Part shown: one piece after another, positions 1-7,557 of the stretch
How positions within the stretch are numbered: position 1 is the stretch's first letter
Layout: every line of letters begins with the position of its first letter
DNA from: an uncultured Bacteroides sp.
GTDB taxonomy: Bacteria; Bacteroidota; Bacteroidia; Bacteroidales; Bacteroidaceae
DNA length: 45,114 nt
Direction: 5' to 3'
Assembly: GCA_900553815.1 (NCBI GenBank)
Contig: USEY01000022.1
Location: 1 to 45,114, forward strand
Notes under the pieces: model-generated
Database searches by the model: none
What the model was told of the DNA's origin: nothing
The model's input: only the letters and a program-made list of their open reading frames with translations
Made by a program: the position numbers and the translations under genes

Positions 1-255
1 CATTTTATTTACTGCCAGAGCCGCTTAGGCTGGGCTAATTTTTAACGAACTATTGTAAAACCGAAACTTGAAGGAGTTAAAGGAGTTAGAAGGAGTTTAT
101 CGCCCGCCTTTAGTTGGGCTGAGGAGTTAAAGGCCAATAGAAAGAAAATGGTTTACAAGGCATCAGCTTAACTACTTAACCTCTTAACTTTTTAACTACC
201 AGAGGAATATTAAGGTCGGAACTTTAGTTATTATTCACTTAAATATTTCAATCAG
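1..255. other. Left-edge intergenic region with short repeats
   Basis: No gene is visible before the ATG at 256. The stretch holds AAGGAGTT-type repeats at 71-98 (AAGGAGTTA, AAGGAGTTAG, AAGGAGTTT, with another GAGGAGTTAAAGG at 121-133) and an 8-bp array at 168-199. I cannot find a clean TTG/TAnnTTTG promoter for the next gene. The gene to the left lies outside the window. Confidence 0.6.
168..199 (+). repeat. 8-bp tandem array, four units, TTAACTNN
   Basis: Four consecutive 8-bp units read TTAACTAC, TTAACCTC, TTAACTTT and TTAACTAC. The array ends 56 bp before the start codon at 256. Two further arrays with the same 8-bp period and a TnAACT core occur at 13982-14013 and 44778-44801. Confidence 0.85.
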
Positions 256-840
256 ATGGAAACAAAAAAGTATTATGGAGTAAAGAACGAGAAAGAATTT
301 CCGAGTTACATGGCCGAGTTTTTCAAAGCCTATCCCGAAAAGTTTGAAGACCGCAAGAACGTGGTCAAGCCTGCCGTCTATGGTCTGCTGGCAGTTGTCT
401 GCGTGTTTATAGTTATTTTTCCGCAGGTCATCCCCGTGTTGCCCTTGTGGTTCATTAGGGTGGCAGCGGTTGTTGGTGTGCTTTTCTTCGGCATAGGGGC
501 GTGGATGGCTTCGTCCGACACCTACAATATAGAAAGCGGAGGTATGGTCAAGAGCATCGGCATCAAGAAGTTCATCAGGAGCGAAACCAGCGTGGACAAG
601 ATAGTGGAAGCCTTCAACCGTCACGACTTCAAGTATTTGACCGCACTTCCAAGCGGCAACAACCAGCCTGTCCAGCTTCAGGTTTACGAAGATGCCAAAG
701 GACGCGAGATGTACTGTATCCTCACTACCTATGAATCCAATTCCAATATCGTCGGCTTGGCCGAACCGGTCATCCTGAAAGGTTATGAGTACGATGACAA
801 TGTGGATTTCATCCATCACATGTGCGACAACGAAGAATAA
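256..840 (+). CDS. Hypothetical membrane protein, 194 aa
   Basis: I do not recognise a family. The N-terminal 40 residues are charged and cytoplasmic-looking. Two adjacent hydrophobic segments (about residues 40-62 and 66-88) would form a membrane hairpin, and a soluble domain of about 105 residues follows, rich in acidic residues at its end. There is no signal peptide. The start at 256 is the first ATG after the repeat-rich leader. An antisense frame of the same length exists, but this strand has sensible membrane segments and the same orientation as the next genes. The MORN-repeat gene begins 29 bp downstream, so the two are probably co-transcribed. Function unknown. Confidence 0.75.
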   Translation: METKKYYGVKNEKEFPSYMAEFFKAYPEKFEDRKNVVKPAVYGLLAVVCVFIVIFPQVIPVLPLWFIRVAAVVGVLFFGIGAWMASSDTYNIESGGMVKSIGIKKFIRSETSVDKIVEAFNRHDFKYLTALPSGNNQPVQLQVYEDAKGREMYCILTTYESNSNIVGLAEPVILKGYEYDDNVDFIHHMCDNEE

Positions 841-869
841 CCCCTATTTTTCAACCTAATTAATCAGCC

Positions 870-1967
870 ATGAAAAGATTATTGTTTGCCTTGCTGCTGG
901 CCCTTCTCTGCTATGGGCAGGCCGGTGCGCAAAAGGAGTATCCCATAGAGCAGGTTTCGGTTATTAACGTGGGCGACGGCCGTTTCCTCTACCGCGACCT
1001 GAAGACCGACAAGCCGCTCGATGGCGACCGCCGCATCATCGACGGCTATCACTCTGCCTACATACAGGCCGAGTTCAAGGATGGTTTTTACAATGGTAAA
1101 TATGCCGAGTACGAGTACAACAAGCTGCGGTGCGAAGGCGCCTACCGCAACGGACACAAGGAAGGCACCTTCAAGTTCTACGACAGTGAAGGCAGGGTGA
1201 AGGAAGAGAAACCCTACAAAGACGGCAAGCTGGACGGCGTCCATCGCACCTTCTACACCTCGGGCCAGCTGGAACGCGAGGTGAACTACAAGAACGGTCG
1301 TCAGGACGGCAAGGAGTTGTACTACGACTACGACGGCACCTTGCGCCGCGAGCACAACTACCGCGACGGCCGGCAGGTAGGCAAGCAGTATTCGTTCATA
1401 CAGGGTTCGCACGAGTATTACGAAACTTCCTACTACAACGAGCAGGGCCTTCAGGACGGTGAATATACCGAGGTATACACCTTTGGCCAGCCTCGTTTGA
1501 CAGGCCACTTTGCGAATGGTCAGAAGGACGGTGTCTGGACGGAGATTGCCGAAAGCGGCGACACGCTCTACATCGCTACCTACCGTGCCGGGCGCGAAGA
1601 AGGCCTGCAGGTGCGCTTCAGCCGCCAGACCGGTACTCGCACCAAGGAGTACTACATGAAGGGTGACCGTCCCGACGGGCTGTATCGCGAATACAATCCC
1701 AACAACGGCGAACTCATCTACGAGGCTACCTATCAGTATGGCCGCCTGCATGGCAAGGAACGCAGGCTGGTGCTCGACAACCGCTATGACTACTGGGAAA
1801 CATCGACTTACGTTAATGGCCGTCAGACAGGTCCCTTCGAGTCGCGCTACGTCAAGACCGACAGCGTGCGCGAGGTGGGCGAGTACCGCAACGGACACCG
1901 CATAGGCCGCTGGAAGCTGTACGACATAGACGGCCGGTTGGAGAAGGAGTGGGAAGAAACAATGTAA
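870..1967 (+). CDS. Secreted MORN/YwqK-type repeat protein
   Basis: A 365-residue protein with a clear signal peptide (residues 1-20, cleavage after AGA before QKE). The mature part is almost entirely tandem units of about 22-24 residues with the pattern Y-x-NG-x-x-x-G-x-x-x-x-Y. About twelve are recognisable, for example around GAYRNGHKEG, PYKDGKLDG and NYKNGRQDG. This is the MORN-like toxin_YwqK repeat family (PF07661). Such proteins form extended beta-solenoid surfaces; the Bacillus prototype sits beside a polymorphic toxin and is called an antitoxin, but most Bacteroides members are uncharacterised. Here it would act in the periplasm or at the cell surface. The immunity-like genes nearby make a binding or neutralising role attractive, but no toxin is visible. 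Confidence 0.85.
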   Translation: MKRLLFALLLALLCYGQAGAQKEYPIEQVSVINVGDGRFLYRDLKTDKPLDGDRRIIDGYHSAYIQAEFKDGFYNGKYAEYEYNKLRCEGAYRNGHKEGTFKFYDSEGRVKEEKPYKDGKLDGVHRTFYTSGQLEREVNYKNGRQDGKELYYDYDGTLRREHNYRDGRQVGKQYSFIQGSHEYYETSYYNEQGLQDGEYTEVYTFGQPRLTGHFANGQKDGVWTEIAESGDTLYIATYRAGREEGLQVRFSRQTGTRTKEYYMKGDRPDGLYREYNPNNGELIYEATYQYGRLHGKERRLVLDNRYDYWETSTYVNGRQTGPFESRYVKTDSVREVGEYRNGHRIGRWKLYDIDGRLEKEWEETM

Positions 1968-1976
1968 GCGTGGGAT

Positions 1977-2062
1977 AATCACTACGGATTGCACGGATTA
2001 TTGCAGATTATTCTGTTGGATAAAAGAGAAATCTGTGGTTATCCGCGTAATCTGTGGTGATG
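1977..2062. repeat. Long imperfect inverted repeat, arms about 33 nt
   Basis: Arms 1977-2009 and 2030-2062 are imperfect reverse complements: both contain AATCTG, ATCCG, AATC and GTGAT blocks in the same order when one arm is complemented. The loop is about 20 nt. The element occupies most of the gap between the MORN-repeat gene and the GAD-like gene. It could fold as a long RNA hairpin or be the remnant of a mobile intergenic repeat. There is no T-run directly behind it, so it is not a standard terminator. Confidence 0.7.
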
Positions 2063-2097
2063 GAAATACTTGGAATACACACCTTTAAAAACAGAAT

Positions 2098-3027
2098 ATG
2101 AACTTATTTGACGATTTTTTACTGAAATATCCTCCTGCAGAGAGGCTGAGGAAGCCTTCGGAAGAGGTGTTGAACCAGTTTAGAAACCGGCTTTCTGCCG
2201 AGTTGCTGGACTTCTGGCAGACATACGGCTTCGGTAACTACGGCAACGGCCTGCTCAAGGTGGTTGACCCCAACGACTATGCTGACAATCTTTACACCTG
2301 GTTGGGCGGGGAGAACTCCGCACGCATTCCCATCATGGTGACCGGCTTTGGCAACATCCTTTATTATCGCAAACTGACCGATACCGTAAGCGACATTGCT
2401 CTGCTCGACATTCACCATCGTCGTACCGATGTGTGTGCATACAGCTTCGGGGAATTCGTGCAACTCCTGACCGATGAAAAAGCTTCGGAATCCTTGCTAT
2501 ATAAAACACTTTTCGGGCAGGCTCTTGAGAAGTGCGGGCTGCTTGCAGAAAATGAAGTCTTCTTCTTTGTACCGGCACTGGCATTGGGAGGAAGTGAGTC
2601 GGTCGTTTCGGTCGGTAAGGGCAACGCGATGGTGCACCAGCGCATGCTTTTCGACCTGATGAACACACAGGACGATGAAGAGGCGGACGAGAACAACCCG
2701 TGGTCTGACGCCTACGAGGCCCAGCCGCATGTATTCGAGCGCGAAGACGGTTCGTTGATGGTGAACTTCACCTTGACCGATACCGTGGATACCATCTTGC
2801 CCGAAGCGCCCGAAAAGCTTTATACTATCGAGGACCATGAAATCGGTCTCTGGGCGCTGACTTTCTTCAGCTACGACGACGAGCAGAATATCGGTATGTT
2901 GGAATACCATACCGCCCTTCAGGCTCTCCGTTCCTACGTGGTGGACGAAGCCGACGGCCATGTATTGCTCCGTGGTCTTAGTCTGGAGGAGATGAAACAG
3001 GTATTGGCTCAGGCAGAGAAGTTGTAG
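2098..3027 (+). CDS. GAD-like / Tdi1-type immunity domain protein
   Basis: A 309-residue soluble protein without signal peptide. Residues about 3-95 match the GAD-like domain (PF08887): start FDDFLLKYPP, the LLDFWQTYGFGNYGNGLLKVVDP core, then GFGNILYY. Residues about 100-190 match the DUF1851/Tdi1 C-terminal domain (PF08906), with the hallmark FFFVPALALGGSESV near 158-172. The family includes Tdi1, the cytoplasmic immunity protein against the Agrobacterium type VI DNase effector Tde1. Homologues are often orphan, with no toxin beside them, as here. An extra C-terminal region (about 190-309), acidic and ending in a helical segment, is unlike the minimal family. Specificity cannot be read from sequence; immunity is inference from family. 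Confidence 0.85.
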   Translation: MNLFDDFLLKYPPAERLRKPSEEVLNQFRNRLSAELLDFWQTYGFGNYGNGLLKVVDPNDYADNLYTWLGGENSARIPIMVTGFGNILYYRKLTDTVSDIALLDIHHRRTDVCAYSFGEFVQLLTDEKASESLLYKTLFGQALEKCGLLAENEVFFFVPALALGGSESVVSVGKGNAMVHQRMLFDLMNTQDDEEADENNPWSDAYEAQPHVFEREDGSLMVNFTLTDTVDTILPEAPEKLYTIEDHEIGLWALTFFSYDDEQNIGMLEYHTALQALRSYVVDEADGHVLLRGLSLEEMKQVLAQAEKL

Positions 3028-3351
3028 CAGCCGCATGTGGTTTAGTTTAATCATAGAACATGTAGCCTTACCTGCGTGTATGTTGGCGGACGGGCAAAGA
3101 AGATGAAAAGAAAATCTTATGGTATAAAGATTTACAGTTGACAGATTGTGGTAGGATGAGTAAGATATTCAAGCTCTCTGTACAAATCAGGTTCTGTTTT
3201 ATTGCATTGATGGCTTTTCACCTTATAGGCAGTAAAGTCTGTTTTACAAAGATGATAGATATTGGGAGACATATCTGCAAGGTGTAGTTTATTGAAATAT
3301 CAGACATTTAGAGGTATTGTTATAAATTAACGTACGACTTGAAGAGTAAAT
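3028..3351. other. AT-rich intergenic region, start of a low-GC stretch
   Basis: 324 bp between the GAD-like gene and the ankyrin gene. Base composition drops markedly compared with the upstream genes and stays low through about 5600. One short frame (3156-3287) is listed separately. I see no hairpin terminator and no strict TAnnTTTG promoter. Confidence 0.5.
3156..3287 (+). CDS. Possible small hydrophobic peptide or gene remnant, 43 aa
   Basis: ATG at 3156 to TAG at 3285-3287 gives 43 residues: a short basic start (MSKIFK), a hydrophobic run (about 9-26) and a basic tail. The layout resembles a signal peptide that has lost its mature protein, or a small membrane peptide. There is no convincing ribosome binding site. 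It lies in AT-rich sequence where chance frames of this size are not rare. Confidence 0.2.
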   Translation: MSKIFKLSVQIRFCFIALMAFHLIGSKVCFTKMIDIGRHICKV

Positions 3352-3963
3352 ATGAAGATAGCAAAATGGATATTACTTTTCCTTGCAACGCTTTTCTGCT
3401 GTTTGGACAGCATAAAGGCAGGTTCGTGGCCGCAAGATACGATACGCGATGAAGCCTATCGGCTCTATCCGTTGGGAATTGCCTGTCGCAATAATGATAT
3501 GGAAACCATAAAACGGTTGTTGGCAGGAGATGATGAACCTATGGCAATGGGTAATGACTGCTATGAGTTTGATATTCTCTATACGGCAATCTACTTTAAC
3601 AAGGAAGATGTACTGAAATATGCGCTTACCCGATACAAGGACATTAACGATAGAGTATATAGTGATGAATACGGGCTAACGCTCCTGATATACGCCTGCA
3701 AATTGTCTAACGTGAAGTTAGCCCGTATATTGCTGGAGCATGGCATTAACGTAAATGGTTACCAAAGCCCGTATGATACTTATAAAGTATATCCGATTAT
3801 GGAAGCCATTGCCAATAAAAACACAGAGTTGGTCCGGTTGCTTTTAGAGTATGATGCCGATTTGCATGTTGAGGACAACGATGGGAATACTCCTCTTTCC
3901 TTGGCCAGAAAGTGTGGTGTAAAAGATATTGAGAATCTGCTTTTGAGACAGAGGAAGCAATAA
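3352..3963 (+). CDS. Secreted ankyrin-repeat protein, 203 aa
   Basis: A signal peptide (about residues 1-23, ending CLDSIKA before GSW) is followed by about five ankyrin-type units: YPLGIACRNNDMETIKRLL, a unit starting near DILYTAIYF, YGLTLLIYACKLSNVKLARILL, a unit starting near YPIMEAIANKN, and a final DGNTPLSLA unit near the C-terminus. Ankyrin repeats are protein-binding scaffolds, and small secreted or periplasmic ankyrin proteins are recurrent immunity proteins in polymorphic toxin and type VI settings. The gene has about 40% GC, lower than genes on either side, suggesting acquisition. It is followed 27 bp later by a small membrane-protein gene. The binding partner is unknown. Confidence 0.8.
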   Translation: MKIAKWILLFLATLFCCLDSIKAGSWPQDTIRDEAYRLYPLGIACRNNDMETIKRLLAGDDEPMAMGNDCYEFDILYTAIYFNKEDVLKYALTRYKDINDRVYSDEYGLTLLIYACKLSNVKLARILLEHGINVNGYQSPYDTYKVYPIMEAIANKNTELVRLLLEYDADLHVEDNDGNTPLSLARKCGVKDIENLLLRQRKQ

Positions 3964-3990
3964 CCGATTGGATACAGTAAATAAAGTTGT

Positions 3991-4422
3991 ATGGACGATT
4001 GCGATATTCTGAATAAGTTTGATAATAACAAACTGATAGACGTGATAAAAAACTATAAGCAGTATGGCTATGATGATGAACTGCGCGATTGTGCTGTCAA
4101 TATATTGGAAGGAAGAGGCTGGAGCAGAGAGGAATTGCAACAGTTTGGCTATTTGACAAACCATGATTATGATGAAGCTGAAAAACAGTACAGGGCATAC
4201 AAGAGAAATTCATTGATAGGCATTTGTACACTTGTATTCAGTGGAGGAATTTTGGCTGTTGTCTATTTGATTTTTCTGATTCTAGCTTATCGGAATGTGG
4301 CAAGGTTCTATAAGGCCTTAGGGCGAAATGAAGATGAGACCGCATTGTTCAATGTATTAGGTGTGTTGGCCTATTTTCATTTAAAAGAAAGGATGAAGGA
4401 AGAATTGAAAGGGATAAGATGA
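3991..4422 (+). CDS. Small membrane protein with N-terminal helical domain, 143 aa
   Basis: No family recognised. Residues 1-50 are helical and charged, ending in a LEGRGWSREELQQFG-like block. Residues about 73-97 form one long hydrophobic segment (ICTLVFSGGILAVVYLIFLI), and the tail is soluble and basic. The N-terminal block resembles that of the gene at 6817 (ELYRRGVDDKVIADIM), so the two may be distant relatives with a shared N-terminal domain in front of different membrane parts. The gene is AT-rich like its neighbours and lies 27 bp after the ankyrin gene, probably in the same transcript. Confidence 0.75.
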   Translation: MDDCDILNKFDNNKLIDVIKNYKQYGYDDELRDCAVNILEGRGWSREELQQFGYLTNHDYDEAEKQYRAYKRNSLIGICTLVFSGGILAVVYLIFLILAYRNVARFYKALGRNEDETALFNVLGVLAYFHLKERMKEELKGIR

Positions 4423-4485
4423 ATTTAATGGTTAGGACGCCTGAAAACACTCATGGCATTGCTTCTTCTATAAACAGATAGTAGT

Positions 4486-4986
4486 ATGATGGATTGGATA
4501 AGAAAAATATTGGGAATTACCCGTCCTGAGAAGATAACGGCAGAACTGATAGAGCGGTTGCCGGCACACAGGCTTTGTAGGAAATACATAGATGGGGAAT
4601 TGGCATGCGACATGGAGAACGAAGTTTTCAATCGCATAATGTGTGTGGTGGAGCTCCATACCGAGGTCTTCAACGGCGGTTTCAACCAATATTACTACAA
4701 TTCGGGCGGTGAACGGGCGAAATGTGCTGAAGATACCTTTGTGCAACTTGGTGCAGTGCAGGTTGCGGATGTTGTAAAACGGGCCAACGGGCAATATACC
4801 GCCAAACACGATTGGCTGCATGCCGTTTGGGATGGAACATTGGAAGGTTTTTCCCGCAGTTATAAGGAAAAGGTATTTGATACTTTCGATGATGAATATT
4901 ACGCTCTGATGAAAAACGATAAGCAGCTATATACGCTGATTGGTACTTATATCAAGCAATATCCACATATTTTTCTGGCAAAATAG
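4486..4986 (+). CDS. DUF4375 (DMP19) family protein
   Basis: A 166-residue cytoplasmic protein. The diagnostic block VFNGGFNQYYYNSGGE at about residues 62-77 identifies the DMP19/DUF4375 family (PF14300). The rest is helical, ending with a conserved-looking KQYPHIF. DMP19 was first described in Neisseria as a DNA-mimic protein, but most Bacteroides members have no assigned role and are often found next to immunity-like genes. ATG 4486 is chosen; a second ATG follows immediately. No toxin partner is visible. The neighbourhood (GAD-like, ankyrin, MORN) supports, but does not prove, a protective role. Confidence 0.8.
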   Translation: MMDWIRKILGITRPEKITAELIERLPAHRLCRKYIDGELACDMENEVFNRIMCVVELHTEVFNGGFNQYYYNSGGERAKCAEDTFVQLGAVQVADVVKRANGQYTAKHDWLHAVWDGTLEGFSRSYKEKVFDTFDDEYYALMKNDKQLYTLIGTYIKQYPHIFLAK

Positions 4987-5039
4987 TTTTATGCCAAGGT
5001 CGGGTCAACCGTTAACGTTATTCTGAATCATTACCGCTA

Positions 5040-6848
5040 ATGAATAAAGTTACAGATATGAGACATGTGCGGGTAATTTTACTGTGCAGTTTATTCCTCT
5101 TGCCGTTTTGTCATCCCTCAGCAAGGAACAGCTGTGTGGAACAAAATTCAGTAGGAGATAATGTTCTAAAAGAGCAGGATACTCTTTGTATTGAAACGGA
5201 AGAAACAGAATCTGAAATCATATACAGACTATGCTTCGGTAGGCAAGAAAAGAGAAAAGTTGTTTTTGAATTACAGACAGCAGATGGTAGCAGTATTGAC
5301 TTTGTGCAGAGTTATAAAAGCAAAGGAACAAGAAAGTTTGATTGCTTTGCGTTGTATAACAATGCGGCCGATGGCAACCGTTTCTTATTCTTCGATTATG
5401 AAAGCCAAAAGGCTTACATAATTCCTACCTGTTTTTCCGGTTTTTATCCAATATGCAGTTCTGTAGATTTTTCAAGCATGGAAGTCCTGTTGGAAAATGA
5501 GAATATAGATTTGAAATGTCCCAATGATACATTGTGCATTGATGACGCAGTTTCTTATTTAGCTTATAATCGTAATCATCGAATCATAAAGGCAAAGTTT
5601 GTTCCACTGCAACCGATTGAAAACACAACAAGACAACATGCTTCTGTTTCGCTGAAAGATGGCCGGATGAACGAACAGAAAGCGGATATGGGTCAGAAAG
5701 ACTTATCGGCACTCTTCACCGGTTTAACCCTGACAGGCATTCTGGGCGAGAAATGCGGCAGGATTGACATCCGTCTCGAAGAAGCCCGCAAGTTGGGTGT
5801 AGGAGCATATTCTGTAAAAGGAGCAAGCCGTGTTTGCCTGTCGGCAGTCCGCCCTTTTGAGGGAATGATACGGATAGACAGCATTTCTGGCGGAGTAGGG
5901 TTGAAAGGGGAGTGTATCGATGTGGATGGCTTTGTCTATGGGAATTTTGTGTTCAGAGAATGTGGTGCAGACAGTCTGAGGACTACTTGCTGCGGCCACT
6001 TCAGGCAGGCCTATCGGCTTGATGGACAACGGGTGGACAAAGGCAGGAACGATATCCCGGAAATTTGCATGAACTTGTCCGAATATACAGGGCATTGGCG
6101 GGAAGCCGGAGGCAAGGCAGAAGTGTGTTCGTGGGCAGATGCCTTTATACCCGGCACGCCGGAGGATTTCTGTACCATCAATGATGCCGGAGAATGGGTA
6201 GTAACACCGAAGTACCGTAAAAACGGTTGGGACAACCTGTATGCTGCCTATTTCAACGATAGCCTTACTGACAACGAAGTGCAGAAGGCACGGTTGGCGG
6301 AAGAGGGTAGATGGTGGCTGGCAGCAATCAACGCTCCTGCTGGCGGGAAAGGGAATTGCATCCGTGCCTATTGTGACACGCTGATAGGCAATGCCGATGG
6401 TGACGGCATACCTGATACGGTTTATGTCCGGGTAGCTTCCCATTGCTGTTACGAGGATGAAGATGGCAGGAGGGAATGTTTCAGCCAAACAGACTGCGCT
6501 ACTTTGAAAATACGTTTTGGCGGTGCTGCCGGAGACTTGACATTGAGAGATGAAGAAACGTTCGACTACCCGTACTCAGGATTATCGTCTTTGTCCTATA
6601 GCCTTGATACGGATGAGGGGATTGTCAGGCATTGCCGTTCTTCCCGACATTCGGACAAGGTGTATGTGGACGCTTATTACAGATACTGTCCTGACCAAAA
6701 AAACTTTTTCCGCCTGAAAAGACTGGTACGTAAGTATGAGAGTGCTACTGTGACTGATTCGGTTATGCAGCCCGATTCGGGGCGTATGCCGTTAGGTATC
6801 ATAATAAACGAAAATAGTGATGAATGTGAAAGACTATTCGACCGATGA
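5040..6848 (+). CDS. Large secreted protein of unknown function, 602 aa
   Basis: The product begins with a signal peptide (hydrophobic VILLCSLFLLPF, residues about 9-22). If the second ATG (5058) is the true start, the signal is more compact. The first ~200 residues are beta-rich without recognised motifs. A middle part has several cysteines and a WADAFIPGTPEDFCTIND block. At about 450-464 there is a GNADGDGIPDTVYV segment resembling a calcium-binding D-x-D-x-DG loop. Composition changes from AT-rich before about 5650 to more balanced after it, which could indicate a composite gene. It overlaps the next gene by 32 nt, so translation is probably coupled to the membrane cluster downstream. Confidence 0.7.
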   Translation: MNKVTDMRHVRVILLCSLFLLPFCHPSARNSCVEQNSVGDNVLKEQDTLCIETEETESEIIYRLCFGRQEKRKVVFELQTADGSSIDFVQSYKSKGTRKFDCFALYNNAADGNRFLFFDYESQKAYIIPTCFSGFYPICSSVDFSSMEVLLENENIDLKCPNDTLCIDDAVSYLAYNRNHRIIKAKFVPLQPIENTTRQHASVSLKDGRMNEQKADMGQKDLSALFTGLTLTGILGEKCGRIDIRLEEARKLGVGAYSVKGASRVCLSAVRPFEGMIRIDSISGGVGLKGECIDVDGFVYGNFVFRECGADSLRTTCCGHFRQAYRLDGQRVDKGRNDIPEICMNLSEYTGHWREAGGKAEVCSWADAFIPGTPEDFCTINDAGEWVVTPKYRKNGWDNLYAAYFNDSLTDNEVQKARLAEEGRWWLAAINAPAGGKGNCIRAYCDTLIGNADGDGIPDTVYVRVASHCCYEDEDGRRECFSQTDCATLKIRFGGAAGDLTLRDEETFDYPYSGLSSLSYSLDTDEGIVRHCRSSRHSDKVYVDAYYRYCPDQKNFFRLKRLVRKYESATVTDSVMQPDSGRMPLGIIINENSDECERLFDR

Positions 6849-7329
6849 ACTGCTGTTGATGGCTCACAACCTTACGGATGAGCTTTCGGCCACACAGGTG
6901 AGGCAGGTTAAACAGGAGCTGTACCGCCGGGGAGTGGACGATAAAGTGATAGCCGACATCATGGAAGAGGAAGAAGAAGCCTTTATGCGCAGGCTCGATG
7001 CCGCCGCCCGTGCCGCTCAGGTACGTATGGACAGGCTGAACGAACGGAATCGCCGTATAGGCTACCACTGGTGGGAAATGCCGGTGATGTTTCTTTTTGC
7101 TCCCTTCTATCTGGTTGCTCCTTCTCGCCGTCTTGTGTGGCGTCTTTTCCTGTTGCCGGTCTGCCTGCTCAGCTGGACGCCCATTAACCTGGGTGAGGAT
7201 TTGTTTGTCGAGCTAAAGCGGCTCAAGGCAGAGAAGTATGACCTCAAATTCAGGCAACGTCTCTCTCTGTTAGTAGCCGGAGACTTCTGTTGGTTGGTCT
7301 GTGCGTGGCTGGAATTTACGAGGCAGTGA
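6817..7329 (+). CDS. Membrane protein with N-terminal helical domain, 170 aa
   Basis: No family recognised. Residues 1-55 are helical (STDELLLMAHNL, then KQELYRRGVDDKVIADIMEE) and are followed by a charged coiled-coil-like stretch. Three hydrophobic segments lie at about 88-104, 108-124 and 145-165. The start codon lies inside the end of the upstream gene (32-nt overlap, different frame), which suggests translational coupling. The N-terminal domain resembles that of the protein at 3991. First of a run of small membrane proteins; function unknown. Confidence 0.75.
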   Translation: MMNVKDYSTDELLLMAHNLTDELSATQVRQVKQELYRRGVDDKVIADIMEEEEEAFMRRLDAAARAAQVRMDRLNERNRRIGYHWWEMPVMFLFAPFYLVAPSRRLVWRLFLLPVCLLSWTPINLGEDLFVELKRLKAEKYDLKFRQRLSLLVAGDFCWLVCAWLEFTRQ

Positions 7330-7368
7330 GTTGGAATAACAATTGTGTAACGAAGAAAAATAAACAGT

Positions 7369-7548
7369 ATGAAGAACTTGTCAACATGTGGCCTTATGGG
7401 CATAGGACTTTTTGCTTTCGCCCGGGTAATGTGGCTATGGAAGGCCGGTTACGGTGTTGGAGCGGTAATGATGTCAGGTGTGTCTTTGGCCCTTGTGTTG
7501 ATATGGATATTCCGTATCTGGCGGGATAGTAAACCGTTTGTCAATTAG
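7369..7548 (+). CDS. Small two-segment membrane protein, 59 aa
   Basis: ATG 7369 to TAG 7546-7548 encodes 59 residues. After a short start (MKNLSTCG) come two hydrophobic helices (about 9-24 and 29-50), ending in a basic IFRIWRDSKPF tail. It fits exactly between the genes at 6817 and 7558, leaving 39 bp before and 9 bp after, in the same orientation. A longer frame (7290-7529) overlaps it in another frame but lacks any membrane pattern and intrudes into the upstream gene, so I prefer this reading. It may be a small subunit of a membrane complex formed with its neighbours. Function unknown. Confidence 0.6.
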   Translation: MKNLSTCGLMGIGLFAFARVMWLWKAGYGVGAVMMSGVSLALVLIWIFRIWRDSKPFVN

Positions 7549-7557
7549 AAAAGACTG

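Noticed and set aside
879..1994. Minus-strand 371-codon frame opposite the MORN-repeat gene
   Set aside because: The plus strand shows a signal peptide and about twelve regular repeats; the antisense frame is a by-product of the biased codons of those repeats.
7290..7529. 79-codon frame overlapping the small membrane gene
   Set aside because: It intrudes into the end of the gene at 6817 and shows no membrane or domain pattern; the 59-residue frame in another phase fits the gap better.
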